From NCBI GenBank assembly GCA_030278955.1, contig JAOANR010000004.1, positions 19,025,248 to 19,089,247 on the forward strand: 64,000 nt of DNA, in the 5' to 3' direction. Positions 34,230 to 47,926 of the stretch are shown piece by piece. The notes beneath the pieces were generated by a model. It did no database searches. It saw nothing but the letters and a program-made list of their open reading frames with translations, and had not been told where the DNA came from. The stretch is from Hygrophila difformis (lineage: Eukaryota; Streptophyta; Magnoliopsida; Lamiales; Acanthaceae). The translations under genes and the position numbers were made by a program. The first letter of the stretch is position 1, and the number at the start of each line of letters is the position of its first letter.

Positions 34230-35258
34230 ATATTTTAAAAATATTTCTCAATCATGACATCATGAAAATGAAGGGAAAACACCATAAAGGACTTCATGTT
34301 GTCATAACTCTTTATCCATCATTTCGGCAACCACACTAATAGCTGAAGTGATGCTATATTTTCCATCTTGGTTGGCATGAGAGGTGAAATCAAATTTCAT
34401 TAATTCGAACAAACGTTAGTTATTTGCACCCGATGGGCGAAAAACTCTTTGAACATAGCAAACCCAGATGATTCTTCTTTTACGCTTCAGTTGCCCAGGC
34501 TTAGACCTGTCTCTGTTGTTATTTGGACTTTGTTGGACTCCCCACTTCTTTTTAACAAAGAGATATCCTGTTGGCTCACCTTATTTAAAAATCACTAAAG
34601 AAAGTTGTTTCTTCATTCTCTAGATTTTCTAAACGATAAATACTCGGAGCATATTAAGCGTGAACATCTACACAATCATCATCACCTACACCATATTCCT
34701 AAAGTGTTACATGATAAGCCCCATTCAATATAGTGGTATCCATAGATGCTGCCACACAATCTATCTCATTGGCAACCACATCTCCAAACAATTGACTAAG
34801 TGCCTCTTACATTCAATGGAGGGTTGTTTTTCCATTAGTTTTTTCATATTTGGATTTTCCTACACAATAATAGGGGAATCATTAGATTCAGTAATGCATA
34901 TAAAACAACTTTACTTCAAAAAATAACTATTACGAAGTATTATCATAATTTTCTTTTCCAACCATTCGTCCGAACAATCAAGTCTTCCAATACTTGCATT
35001 CCATCCTAAACCGGTCTCCCCATTGTTCAACCATTTCCAAAGATTGTAGTCTTTCTTCATTGCTTCATATTTATACTTTAAACTTCATTTGCTATTTAAT
35101 ATTTGTTTCTCAAGACTCTCAAATTGTGGTTGAAGGTCTATCAATTTAAAAGGTGTATTCTTCGTGACGTGTTTGTTTAAGATATCACATAGGGCCAGAG
35201 TACATATATCCGTCCAAAAGAAAATGTCATTCTTTGCATTATCATCATTTGAGGCCAT
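34230..35258 (-). pseudogene. Myb/SANT-like ORF of the PIF/Harbinger element
   Basis: Core 34911-35258: start ATG at 35258 (MASNDDNAKNDIFFWTDICT), then LQPQFESLEKQILN, one in-frame TGA, then YKYEAMKKDYNLWKWLNNGE, TGLGWNASIGRLDCSDEWLE, KK. This is the plant Myb/SANT-like DNA-binding domain that Harbinger elements encode next to the transposase to bring it to DNA. Further minus-strand pieces (SQLFGDVVANEIDCVAASMD near 34770) and a basic stretch (KPGQLKRKRR near 34490) belong to a second exon or tail. Interrupted by stops and frame changes. Confidence 0.78.
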
Positions 35259-35802
35259 CTACATAGAACATGTTGGATATAGTCAATAACCCTGCAACCC
35301 AATCCAAATAACAAAAACCAAATTAAGGGTTGTTGATAGTTAGTTCTCTCAAATCAACCAAAATTAAGTTTCAAATCAATCAAGAATAACATATTCCGGT
35401 AATAAGGATGAAGTTATGTTCAGTTAGAGTTAACATACACGGTTCATTGTTCCCATGCAAAGAAAAAAAATGAGGCTCATGTAAGTAACTAAAGATGAGC
35501 ACAATAGATAAGATCCAACTATCAAAGGTTTAAAGGAAAAGCATGACTTTCTGTTTTACCATTCATATTGTTTTCAATATTTCAAATCTTAATGATAATT
35601 CATACTCCCTCGGTCCCATTTAACATATCTTGTTTCATTTCTTCACACAATCCAATGCATATTTTCAATCGTTAATATCTCAAAATATGTACAATAAAAA
35701 ATTATGTAAAATATAAAACTACATGATTTTACGATTCTAACAAGACCCAACTCGACTATTTTTTTTCAAGTACATACTTGCAATAACATTGAGTCAATGT
35801 TA
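35259..35802. other. Spacer with a MITE fragment (about 35603-35760)
   Basis: ACTCCCTCGGTCCCATTTAA at about 35605 opens a unit that in reverse orientation matches the MITE family at 13270, 57338 and 57778 (shared TCCAATGCATATTTTCAAT, ATCTCAAAATATGTACAATA). The right end is unclear. Nothing else recognised. Confidence 0.5.
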
Positions 35803-38800
35803 CACAATGAACAGTGCCAAAAATCAACAAGAGAATGTCGTCAAAAGGGCTGATTTCGAGACCCTTAAACAAACTCTTGATGCTAATGTCTCGAATATTA
35901 CTGTTGTAAATGAGCGCATTGATAATTTAAGTAATGAACTTGTAGGACATATGAAGATCCAAGATGAAGCCTTAGTGACACGATTGATGTGACTTTAACG
36001 TAGATTGGAGGATGATTTCTATCCATCTACGTTCGGCCCGCACAATGCATCCAGGGGTAGCATTTGGGTTCAGGAAGCGGACATGACTTTGGGAGTTTTG
36101 ACCGAAGGCAAGGACCACCTGGGTGTAGGGCACCCCCAACTAAAGTTGTTACTCATCCGTTAGATCCACAAGAAAACCGCGTGAAAGACCCCCTTGCCAT
36201 GCAACCACTCGTGCCCCGAAGGATACCTGTACCACCACATTCAGTTCCGAGACAAGAATGGAATGAACCTGATAATGATGGTCAACAGTTGGATGATAAT
36301 CTAAAGTGCATAAAACTTACAATCCCCACATTTAAAGGCACCAATGATCCCAATGAATTTAATGACTGGAGGGATACGATAAAGCTAATTTATAACTGCC
36401 ATACTTATTCTAATGTTAAAAAGGTTCAAATGGCAATGTGTAATTTAAAGAGTGGTTGCAAAAATTGTGTTAGGATTATCATCTTGCAGGAAGCAGCAGA
36501 AAACTAACTAGGACTATTTGATACAGGCAATGGAAGGAAGGTTTGTGACCTAATCTCTACTTGAGAGTAATAGGTCTAACCCAGGGGACAAAGACAGTGG
36601 AAAAGTACTACAGTGAAATGAAAATGTTGATGATACGAGCTCAATTTCATAAGGATCCACTTATCATAATACCTAGATTCTTCTGAGGGTTGAGACAAAT
36701 TTTTGATAAAATGGACATAGGAGGATTTCGGGACATAACCGACAAGAAGGCTAGTAAGTTTGAGGCCCAAATGAAAAGAAAATCACACAAGCCGTCCGCT
36801 TCTGGAAGTTACAACCCGAGCAAGCCTTGGTTAATCCGACTGCCTGGAAGATCATAGATTTCAAGTCACAGCTGCAGCAAGGTTGAGATGACAGAGGCTA
36901 CAAGCCTAAAGGTTTTGAGTTGTGAAGGAGTTTTCAGGAGTATAATAAGACGATCGAAACCGGAAACCTGAACGAGAACCCAATCCGCCCGCCAAGGAAA
37001 AAAGAGAGGTCACTTGTTGAAAATTTGGCAAGAAAGGCTATTACGCGAATGAATGCAATAATCCAAAACGAGTGGCCATGATGAGTAATTGCAAGGAGGA
37101 AAGACGTGATTGAAATTGAACAAGGATTGTTCAAAATATATGATATTGAGGATGAAGATAACTTTGATGACGAAGATGCATGACGATACCAAATGGACGA
37201 ACTATTCAATACTGAAGTTGATGATGATAATGATGATGACATGAATCTGCTAGTTAGAATGAAGACTTTGAATGCTGACAGAGAGTTAGGAACTTCACCC
37301 AACGAACAAAAGGAGAATCTCTTTCATTATCGTTGCAATATTATGGGTAATAATGCCACTATCGTTGTTGGTAACGTTAGCTGCACTAACATTGTTAGTC
37401 TATATATTGTTCGCAGTTTCCAATTGCCTACTGAAGAGCATTCAAGTCCATATCTGTTACATTGGATGAACAGTAGTGGCAAGACCAATGTCTCTCAACA
37501 GACGTGGGTCCCTATTAGAAAGGGTACCTACTCGGAGAAAGTTTATGTGATGTGGTTCCTATAAACGCATGTCATATTTTTCTTGGTAGACCGTGGCTTT
37601 TTGACAAAGATGCCACTTATAGAGGGAAATCTAATGCTTTATATTTTAAGCAAGAACAAAAGAATTATTTGTTTAAGCCATTATCTGTTAAGGCTGTTTA
37701 CATTAGATCAGGAAAACCTTAGAAATTATATAACTCAAGCAGAAGCCGCCCAAAAGGCAAAGGACACAGGGAAAGCCAAAGTGGGACACCCTTCCAACGA
37801 TTCACCGAACTTGGATCAATGTATGATATTGACCAAGACCATATTTCAGCAGGTTGCATGAGAACCTGACTTCTCAGGTCACTATTTTCTTGCATTAATT
37901 AAACTTGATGAATTTGTTAATAGAATAGTTCATACTGCACCTGATTTGCCTTTAGAATTTCCAGGATGCTTGACAAGAATCAAGATGTTTTTTCGGATAA
38001 AGCGTCAGCTGGCTTACCGCCGCTCTGAGGTGTGGAGCACCGCATCGATTTTGTACCAGGAGCTTTGATTTCCAATCGACCCACGTACCGTATGAATCCC
38101 GAGGAGACGAAATTCAGCAATAAGTGCAAGCATTGCTCGAAAAAGGATGGGTTCGAGAAAGTCTGTCTTCGTGTGCCGTCCCAGTTCTACTTGTGCCCAA
38201 GAAAAATGTCGAATGGCATATATGTGTTGATTGTCGCGCAGTCAACGCTATTATTGTCAAATATCACTATCCAATTCCGCGACTCGATGACATGTTGGAC
38301 GAACTTGGTGGCGCTAGCATCTTTACCAAAAATGATTTGAGAGTAGATATCATCAAATCTGAATGTAGTCCGGGGATGAATAGAAGACCGCCTTCAAGAT
38401 GAAGTTTGGTCTATATAAGTGGATTGTTATGCCATTCGGCCTTACCAATACCCCCTCCACATTTATACGTTTGGTGAATGAAACTCTTAGGCAATTTATA
38501 GAAAAAATTGTTGTAGTTTATTTGATGACATTCTTATGTACAGCTATACTGTAACTGATCATGTAAATCATGTACAACAGTAACTGGACCGATTGAGAGA
38601 GGTTTGACTATACGTGAACTTTAAGAAGTGTGTCTTCTATAGGCCAGAAGTAACATTTTTGGGTTAGTTGTAGAAAAAGATGGTTTGAAAGTGGATGAAT
38701 CAAATATCAAAGCCATATCTGAATTAAAGCCACCAACCACAGTGCATGAAGTCCGGAGTTTTCTTGGTTTAAGTGGTTTCTTCAGACGGTTCGTTCCACA

Positions 38801-40730
38801 ATTTAGGGTATTGCGGCGCCAATCACTTCACTGCTTATAAAGGAAATTCTATTTAAGTGGGGGCTGACACAGCAAAAGGCATTTAATTACCTCAAGGATA
38901 AGCTTACATACTCATGCACCTGTTTTAGCATTATCTAACTTTGACTTTCCATTTGAGATTGAAAGTGATGCTTCAGGTACTGGCATGGGATTAGTGTTGC
39001 TCTAATAAGGTAGACCGATAGCATGACATTGTGAGAAGTTTAGTGGAGCACAACTGAATTACTCCACTTATCACAAAGAGTTATATGTTATCATTCAATC
39101 TTTAAGGACATGGCAATACTATTTAAGAGGAATGGAATTTATTATCCATACCGACCATGAGACATTTAAACACATCAGGGTGCAAGGGCAATTGAGTAAA
39201 AGACATGCTTGGTGGAGCATGTTTATTGAGTTGTTCCCATATATGAATAAGTATAAGAAAGGAAATGACAACGTTGTTGCGGATGCGCTTTACAGGAGAA
39301 GTGTGTTGGCATTGTTTAAAACAACACGAACGGTTGGTTTTGAGTATGTGAAAAGTTAGTATGCCACTAATGAAGATTTTAAGGGTTTGTATGAAAAGAC
39401 AAGGCAAAATGGGTTCAAGGAGTTTTCTCAACTGAATGGATTTCTCTATTTTGATAACAGACTGTGTATTCCAACGGAATCTGTCAGGGAGTTGTTGATT
39501 CAAGAGGCCCACGGAGGTGGACTCATGGGACATTTTGGAAAGGATGGAACTTTGGGAATTCCTGTTAAGCTGTTCTACTGGCTGAGAATGCAGAATAGGT
39601 AGTCGATTTTATTGTTAAGTGTTTAGTCTTTCTGAAGGCCAAAATCAAATGTTAAACCTCATAGGTTTTACCAACCGCTGCCTGTGCCAGAAGGACCCTG
39701 GCTTGATATTTCAATGGACTTTGTACTTGGGCTACCACGGACCGCAAGGACCAAAGATTCCATCTTTGTGGTAGTTGATTGATTTTCCAATATGGCACAT
39801 TTCCTATCATGTGCGAAGACGAATGATGCCAGGCATATTGCCAAGTTATTCTTTCATGAAGTTGTACGTCTTCATGGAGTACAAAAGTTTTCATATCGAG
39901 ACGCCAAGTTTGTAAGCTATTTTTCGACTTCTTATCATCCCCAAGATGGACAGATAGAAGCAGTGAACCGCGTGATGGGAAACCTTCTAGTATCATTACT
40001 ACTTCTAGTTTTAAAAGCTGTGATGAATATTTACCACACATTGAATTTGCTTATAACCGCCACCTTCATCGTGCCAAACATATGTCATATTTTGAAATTG
40101 TTTATGGATTTAACCCCATGATCCCTCTTGATTTTCTGCCACTACCCAGTAGTGAGCAACTCAACTTTAATGGCGGGGATTGGGCCAGGCGATCAAATAT
40201 CTTCACAAGGATGTTCGGGACAGCTTGCTGAAGCCATCAGAGACATATGCCAAATTTTCCAATAAGGGTAGGAAAGGTTGTTACTGAAACCAGGTGACTG
40301 TGTCTGGGTGCATATGAAAAAAGAAAGATTTCCTGCACAGAGACATGGCAAACTTGCTCCCCACATAGGACCTTACAAAGTCCTTAAGAGGATCAACATA
40401 TCGAATTGAATTATATGATAATTTTAATATTAATCCGACTTTCAATGATGCTGATTTATCTTGTTTTAAAGGGATGACAAGTTGGATTATGGTCGGTTGA
40501 AAACTCAACCTTCCCAAGGGGGTGGGGATGGTATAGTCGCTAGAACCAACGGATTGATAATTCTGATAATCCCCGAAGGGCCAGTTTCCAAACAAACGGC
40601 CAAGAAATTTTCTGATGCCTTGTATAAATTCTTCTTGCATGAAGCAGAACAATTGGAGCCCCGGGAAGCCCAAAATCTGCAAATAATTATCCAGATAGAT
40701 AATATCGGAAGAACCCGAAATCCATGTTAA
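35803..40730 (+). pseudogene. Decayed Ty3/Gypsy gag-pol, no chromodomain seen, 5'-truncated
   Basis: Plus-strand pieces in order: gag (MNSAKNQQENVVKRADFETL; later LTIPTFKGTNDPNEFNDWRD), a damaged zinc knuckle (KFGKKGYYANECNNPKR; first cysteines lost), protease end (GRPWLFDKDATYRGK), RT (PVLLVPKKN, CVDCRAVNAI, PIPRLDDMLDELGGASIF), RNase H (IHTDHETFKHI, NVVADALYRRS), integrase zinc finger and core pieces (EAHGGGLMGHFGKD, then [20 protein letters not shown]) and an integrase tail (HGKLAPHIGPYKVLKRI). The RT active-site codons at 38519-38527 have lost one base. Dozens of stops and shifts. The style resembles CRM/Galadriel-like chromoviruses (inference). No 5' LTR is found; sequence left of it belongs to the Harbinger spacer. 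Confidence 0.82.
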
Positions 40731-40939
40731 AGTAAAGCTGAACGGACCTCCAGATACACAAAGGAAGCCTACGAGTATAAAGAGGTCAAAATTAAAGGAC
40801 AAATCCGAGAGAAATCATGAACACCGTCACAGTTGCCGGAAACCACTGTCGCCAGCATTGGAGTTTGGCTGGAAGTTAGTTAAAACAATTCGTAGGATGG
40901 CCAGAACAGTGGTCGGAAGAAGTAATCCCATTTCGGTCC

Positions 40940-41651
40940 AACACTTAGAATATTTCAGCAAATATTTTGGGATGATGATTCGATGGACATCACCTTGATT
41001 CGATCAACATGACCATCGAACAAGGCCAAACCATCAAACAAAATGAGCATTGTATAAATGGATTGATCCAAGGCTTGAAGCAACAGCTGATTCGATGGAT
41101 GACACACCGATTCGATCCAACCCCAATTGGTTCGACCAACCTATCCATCGAACGAGAACACTTCCATCGAACATGATCTCCAGATTGCACATTATCGCAT
41201 CATGATCCAAGATCTCCTCTTTTTACGATCGAACCAACCCTGATTTGACCAACCTGTCCATCGAACGATGACACCTCCATCAAATCACAATCATCTTTTC
41301 ATGTTTTGGCAATTTAATTGTATTCTCCATTGAATGTATTATTTATCTTGTGCCTTGGCCTATAAATAAGACCTTCCACAAACTTTGTAATCACTTTTCA
41401 AATTTATTGAATCAATCTTCATATTTTACGAAGTCAAAACCGAGAGAACCTTTCAAAGTGTTCTCACCCTTGTTGTGTTTGTTCCTTTGGGATCCCTCAC
41501 ACCGTTAAAACTTGAAGCTTGCTCTAATGAATTCTATGATTGGTGCATTCGGGGAATATCATTTGTCTTGAGTTCATCTCATTTCTCTTGGTATTTCTAG
41601 TCTAAGTATTTATAGTATTTGCCATAAAGCTTCGTTATATTTATTTTCTTA
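40940..41651 (+). repeat. 3' LTR remnant of the decayed Gypsy element
   Basis: After pol the sequence has an LTR look: TATA box CCTATAAATAAGACC near 41360, then CTTTGTAATCACTTTTCAAA. Upstream of the TATA box are repeated CCATCGAAC and GATTCGA motifs in two ~115-base tandem units (about 41106-41170 and 41222-41285: 'gaccaacctNtccatcgaacga'). The borders cannot be fixed because there is no second copy and a hAT MITE begins at 41652. Confidence 0.55.
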
Positions 41652-42189
41652 TAGGGGTGGAAATAGGCTAGGCTTAGGCTTATATGGCTTAGGCCTACGT
41701 CGATTTTTTAAGGCCCGGGCTGGCCTATTACTATAAAAGCCTAATCTATTTATTTAAGTATGCCGGCTTTTAAGTCTTTTAAAAGCCTGATTAAGCCTAT
41801 TTTAAAATTAAGTTAAATTTTTTTATATATATGTTCAGATGTAATCATAAGGTTGGAAGATACAATTTATGCATTTGAACAAGTTTTCATTCACGACTAT
41901 TTATATATGGGGAAAAGAGTTATAAATATTTTAAAAACCTAGTATATAAGATCAAATTAATAATTACTTTCTATATAAAATAATAGTAACAATATTCTTA
42001 TATAATAAACATAAACAATCAAATAATAATGACAAATAGGTCGGCCTGGTAGGCTTAATAGACTTTTTATAAAGCCTGCCATTGGCCTATTTAGCTAAAT
42101 AGACTTTCAAATAGCCTAAGCATGACCTATTTCTAAAAAAAGTGTGGTCATAGGCCCCTGTCTGGTAGCATGTCTTATTCCCACCCTTA
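41652..42189. mobile_element. hAT-type MITE, 538 bp
   Basis: Starts TAGGGGTGGAAATAGGC and ends TTATTCCCACCCTTA (terminal inverted repeats), flanked by TTTTCTTA (41644-41651) and TTTTCTTT (42190-42197), an 8-bp target duplication with one mismatch, as expected for hAT elements. Subterminal AGGCTT/AGGCCT motifs repeat on both sides. No coding capacity. Confidence 0.85.
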
Positions 42190-42549
42190 TTTTCTTTTTC
42201 ATCATCTTCTACCATCTCATGGTTAAGGTTATGATTTCCCTAATCATTTAACCCAAGCCTAAAACTTAATCCGGATATTGTTCTTAAAGAGTTCAATCTA
42301 TGGCAGATAGTTTGTGGGAGCCTAAGAATAATTCACTTAATTGTGGGAAACATATAAATTTGGCAATTTAAAAGATCCACAAGGATTTCACTGGTAAAAA
42401 AAAATCTAGCAAAACAAAATCAATTATTACATGAAGAGGTGAGAAGGCGAATAAGCAGTGGACAAGAGGAACCAAGACAACCACTAGTCCACCGCCATAG
42501 AACCAGTGACCGGAAAACAACCAACAAATGAGGAGTCTGGGAGATAGAT
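42190..42549. other. Unassigned spacer left of the Copia element
   Basis: May include the end of the Gypsy LTR remnant. No gene or repeat recognised. Confidence 0.5.
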
Positions 42550-43419
42550 TGTTGGGGATTTTCGCAGTATGTGGATATGAGAATCAAAATAGGAAGAACT
42601 TGGATAATCAATTGGATCATATGTAGAACACTTTCCTAAAGTTGTATTTTGCCTCTGCAAATCAACTTTGGGATAATCCAAAAGATGCACTCTAATTTCG
42701 AAAGAAATAAGAGAACTGGCTTAGAGGATTGCTGAATTATTGTGTTTGTAGTGTTTTTGTGTTTCCTGTATATTTTCTTGTGTTTATGAATTCTACAGGA
42801 ATTCATATTTGTAGAGGAAGAATGCAGTAGAAATAGGAAAGATACAACCAATTATGAATGAGTGCAATTTTTGAAATTTGAATTTGAATTTCAAGTTCAA
42901 ATTTAAATTCAAAATCAGATTTGAATTCAAATTTCAAATTCAATTGCTGATAGTTAAATTATCCAGCAATAGAATTTAAATTAGTCACGACCATGACTAA
43001 ATACCCCCCACATAACCATTTTTTTTTAAAAAAAAATACCCCCACATAACTACATAAAGAAAAAGAGAAAAGAAATTCCAGCAAACCACACTGATCATAG
43101 TCATGACCATGAGTAAGCATATTCTCCCTTGCTGGATTGAAAGACAAATTAAATGACATTACAACAACCTATATCAGACTTAGTCATGGTCATGACTAAA
43201 TCATAGGCAGCTTGCTGTCCTTCTTAATCTTCCACATCTTTTCATATATCTCTCAATTCATTCCTCTTGACCTCTCGCTAGGTCATCCTTTGCCGTAGTG
43301 GCTTATGTGAGTGTGCACTCCGCACCTCCTAACCCACATTATAGCTCGACTACAACATAAGCCAAACTTTAGTAAATTCAATTACACCAAAATACATGAT
43401 GACACTAAAATCATCAACA
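42550..43419 (-). repeat. Copia left LTR (3' LTR), 870 bp
   Basis: Near-identical to 47955-48826 with a few substitutions and single-base indels. It contains TTGAATTT/AAATTCAA low-complexity sequence (42875-42950) and three copies of a near-palindrome TTAGTCATG..CATGACTAA (near 42982, 43098 reduced, 43178). Confidence 0.92.
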
Positions 43420-43433
43420 ATCCTCCCCCATTT
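43420..43433 (-). other. Copia polypurine tract
   Basis: Minus strand AAATGGGGGAGGAT directly adjoining the left LTR. Confidence 0.8.
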
Positions 43434-43943
43434 TAGTGTAATCCATGATTTCTAAATCCACACAATAAAACCAAACTCATGCATAAATGAAAATATCGTG
43501 ACGATTGAATTTCCATCTTAGTACGATACATATTCCAAGCATTCGAGAATCAAGGTGTCCATAGGATTGAACCTTTCAACTCATTTGAATACATGAAGAT
43601 AACGTACACACAAGTTAATTACAACACTCTAAGCCTTCACTTGACGCTATCTACGGCCATGCGTCCCTATCCATTCATAAGCATATACAAAGCCAAGTCC
43701 AAGGTTCTTGAAGCGGTCACACTCCATGCTCATATAGGTAGCTCTTTTAACTCGTGCACCTGCATTTGCACTTTTTCAAAAGAGCTATTAAGAAATAAAT
43801 TTCATCCTACCTACTTGCAGGTCCGAACACATACCTTGGATGAACTATTTGTGTGTTCCAATTTCTCTGGGTAAGCTTTCCACATTGAATTCAGCTTCCA
43901 ACGTTGTATTGAAAGGGAATTTGGTATCTTACCAATAGAAATT

Positions 43944-46900
43944 TTAATTGGACTTTAAACCCATCCCTATGGCCGACTTGTGAACCAAGTCCCTAGCTAA
44001 TCCCTTTGTCAAATGATCAGCTAGATTACATTGAGATCTCACAAAATCAACTGAAATTATCCCATGCATGATGAGCTCACGAACCATGCTATGTCGGATG
44101 CCTAAATGCATAGACTTCCCATTATACATTTGACTATAAGTTTTAGCCAATATGGATGCACTGTCACAATGTATAGCAATGGGTGGTATAGGTTTAGGCC
44201 ATAATGGAATTTCATAAATTAAATTCCTTAACCATTCAGCTTCCTTGCCGGCAGAAGCTAAAGCAACAAATTCAGATTCCATTGTAGAATTTGTGATGCA
44301 AGTTTGCTTTTTGGAAGCCCACGAAATGACACCTCCCGCAAGTAAGAATACCCAACCACTAGTGGAAGAATGATCTTCCATATTAGTGATCCAACTTGCA
44401 TTCGAATAACCTTCTATGACCGAAGGGAATCCAATATATGTCAAACTATAATCCATAGTTTTCTTCAAGTATTTAAGCACTCGCCTTAGAGCTTGCCAAT
44501 GGTGAGTACTAGGATTACTTGTAAACCTACTCAACTTGCCTATAGCAAATGCAATATCCGGCCTTATGCTTGTCATTGCATACATCAAGCAACCTATCAA
44601 CTTTGAGTATTTGAGTTGAGACACAGCTTCTCCATTATTTGGCATAAGTTTCATACTTGGGTCAAATGGAGTGCTAATAGGAGAACAATCATAAAAATTG
44701 AATTTCTTAAGCACTCTCTCAATATAATGAGATTGCGTGATTGAAATTCCTTTGTTCTCTCGTTTGATTCTTATTCCAAGAATCACTTCTGCCTCCCCCA
44801 TATCCTTCATGGAGAACTTAGATGACAAAAATTCCTTTCTCATATCGACTTGTCTTTGGTCTGTGCCAAAAATCAATGTGTCATCGACATATAAGCAAAT
44901 GATAACTCCTTTACCGTTTTCATCAAATTTGCTATAAACGCACTTGTCAATTTGATTTAAGCTAAATCCACTTGACAAGACAACATCATCAAATTTTTGA
45001 TGCCATTGTTTTGAAGCTTGTTTCAGCCCATACAAGGATTTAATTAGTTTACATACTTTATGCTCATTTCCGGGCATAACAAATCCTTCTGGTTGCTTCA
45101 TATACACCTTTTCTTCTAAATCCCCATTCAAAAATGTCCTTTTAACATCCATTTGGTGTATCACAAGATTGTGAATAGCTGCCAGAGCTATCAACAATCT
45201 AATTGTGGAGATTCGAGCAACTGGTGCATAAGTATCAAAGAAGTCAATGCCTTCTTTTTGTCTAAAGCCTTAAATAACTAATCTTGCTTTAAACTTATCA
45301 ATTGTTCCATCAACCTTCATCTTCCTCTTGAAGATCCATTTACAACCAAGTGGTTTGCAACCCGGTGGAAGATCAGTTATGATCGAAGTGTTGTTTTGCA
45401 TGATAGAATCAATTTCATCATTTATTGCTTCTTTCCAGAATGCAACATCTCTTGATTTCATTGCTTCTTCAAAGGTTCTAGGATCCTCTTCCACATCAAA
45501 GCAATAAAAGTTCTGGGAAGCAATTTCATCTCTTGATCCTTCAACTAAGTATAGTTGAAAGTCGGAACCAAATGATTTCGGTTTCCTAACTCATTTACTC
45601 CTACGAGGTTCAAAGCTCTCATTAGGAGTATCACCTAGACCAACATCCTTTTGAACTCCAATAGAGTTAGGAATTATGCCTTTAGGTCTAGCTAGAGATG
45701 AGAATCTATTCTCATCAAAAATTGCATCTCTCGATTCCATAACTGTATGGACCGAGACATAATCATTTGGTTCTATTACATAAAACCTATAGGCCTTGGA
45801 ATGCTCTGCATATCCAATAAAAATACAATCAATGCCTTTTTCACCCAAACTCTTCCTTTTGGGGCCGGGAAGTCTCACAATAGCTCTACAACCCCAAATT
45901 CGAAGATATTTTAAATTTGGTTTCTTTTTATACCAAAGCTCATGGTGTTTTCTTGTTCCTTTTACTAGGAAACCTATTCAATACATAGCAAGCCGTTAGC
46001 ATGGCTTCACCCCAAAAACCTTCATTCAAACCCCAATAGGACAACATGGAATTAACCATTTCCTTAAGGGTTCAATTTTTCTTTTCAGCTACACCATTTT
46101 GTTGTGGTGTATAAGGGGTCGTGGTTTCATGGATAATTCCTACGGTTTGGAAGTAAATAGGATCAAAATATTCACCTCCCCTATCCGTACGCAAGACTTT
46201 AATTGCACTATTAAGTTGCAATTCCACTTCAGTCTTGTACATTTTGAATTTATCCAAAGCCTCATCTTTTGCATGCAATAAGAAAATATAGCAAAATCCG
46301 GATGCATCATCAATAAAAGTAACCACATACTTCTTATTGCCTAAAGATGGAGATGAATGAATCACAAAGATCACTATGTATTAATTCTAACAAAATCGAG
46401 TTTCTAACAATGTCTTGGAAAGGTTGTCTAGTGATCTTATTTAGCATGCATGTTGAACACTTGTCCATGTTAAAATCAAATGCAGGGATTATCCTTCCTT
46501 AGACATGTCACACATCCTTTTATAATGAACATGTCCTAAACGAGCATGCCAAATAGATGAATCAATTAACTTAGAATCAGTCATAAACACAGAATCAACT
46601 ATACATGGAGTTTTATTCAAATTCAACATAAACATTCCATTACATTAGTAACCAAATCCAATGAAGACCCCACACTTGGATAGTATATATCTATCCGACT
46701 CAAGGACTTGCTTATAACCACACTTATAAGTACATGACTTGACACTAAATTTTTACGTAATTTAGGTACGTACAACACATTAAACAAGGTTAAAGATTTT
46801 CCGGAACTAAATTTCAATACTACACTTCCACGATCAAGAATTGGAGCAGATGACTCGTTGCCCATATATAATACAGATCCATCATCAATTGATTCAAAGT

Positions 46901-47078
46901 CTTTAAACCAACAACGATCCTTGCAAGCATGTGTAGTGGCACCCGAGTCCACCCACCAAGCAATGTTGTCATCCTGCACATAATATGCTTCAGAATTTAA
47001 TGACACATAATTTTCAAACAAATTCAAATTATGAATTAAATTCTGACCTTGGTTTTGGAGGTTGGTCTTTAGACCCAT
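43944..47078 (-). pseudogene. Copia protease-integrase-RT-RNase H polyprotein with stops
   Basis: Protease motif VDSGATTHAC near 46950; integrase core with TFIDDASGF and RTDRGGEYF; RT starting KWIFKRKMKVDG..., active site LYVDDTLIFG; RNase H with SNASW, SKKQTCITNSTMESE, HCDSAS and DHLTKGL; natural stop at 43944-43946 (GMGLKSN). Lesions: stops at 46623, 46072, 45591 and 45270 (lowest coordinate of each codon), and the 46072-46374 segment lies in a different frame from the rest. The first Asp of RNase H (normally SDAS) reads SNAS here, so even the open RT-RNase H part may lack RNase H activity. Confidence 0.88.
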
Positions 47079-47926
47079 TTCCTAAACCAATCGTGTTTGC
47101 TCCATTATTCTTCTTCCCAACACGACAATCTCTTTTGAGATGTCCCAGTTTACCACAATTCCAACAAGCCATTTTAGGTTTTATGTTGGATTTCTTATTA
47201 GAGTTATTAAAGGGTCGTTTCTTTCCCTTATTTTTCTTGTCATCTTTTGTGGTTTTACCTTCCACGATCATGTTCACCGAGGATGGTCCAGCAACATCTT
47301 TTTCCATGTTCTTGTCATTATCCTGCATTCGGAATGTTTCCTCAATGCGCAAATGACCACCAAGTTGTTCCAATGACAACTCTTCTTTGTTGTGTTTCAA
47401 CATATGTTTGAAATCCTTCCAGGATGGTGGAAGTTTGTCAATGATGCTTGAAACAGCAATAGCATCATCCATCATCAAGCCGTGTTGTTTGAATTGTCCC
47501 AGAGTTCGTAGGATTTCATGGAATTGCTCCATAACCGGTCGAGAATCAACCATCTTGTAATTATTGAAATTACTAACCAGGAATTTCTTATTCGAAGCAT
47601 CTTCAGTTAAATACTTCGATTCAAGAAAGTCCCACAGTTCTTTTGTTGATTCAACATTTTTATAAACATCGAAAAGTGCATCAGACATACCATTCAAGAT
47701 GTGGCCTCGACAAATATAATCATCATTCTCCCATTTGCTTCTGCGTCTAGCATTCTCCAAAGTTTCATCCTCACTAGCCTCCGGGCATGGCGTGCTAAGA
47801 ACGTAGACGACTTTGAGAGTTGTCAGCAAAAAAATGCATCTTCTTTTGCCATCTTCGAAAATTGTTGCCTTCAAATTTGTCCAATTTCTCGAATTTTGAA
47901 GTCAGGTTCTTCATTGATTCCGCCAT
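47029..47926 (-). pseudogene. Copia gag with one frameshift
   Basis: Start ATG at 47926 (MAESMKNLTSKFEKLDKFEG), only 28 bases from the LTR. A run of seven A/T bases near 47827-47834 causes a one-base shift, after which the frame is open from about 47830 to 47029: GAG core (YICRGHILNGMSDALFD, ELWDFLESKY, VMEQFHEILR), DKLPPSWKDFKHMLKH, and a CCHC knuckle CWNCGKLGHLKRDC. It then passes to the protease in another frame. Confidence 0.85.
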
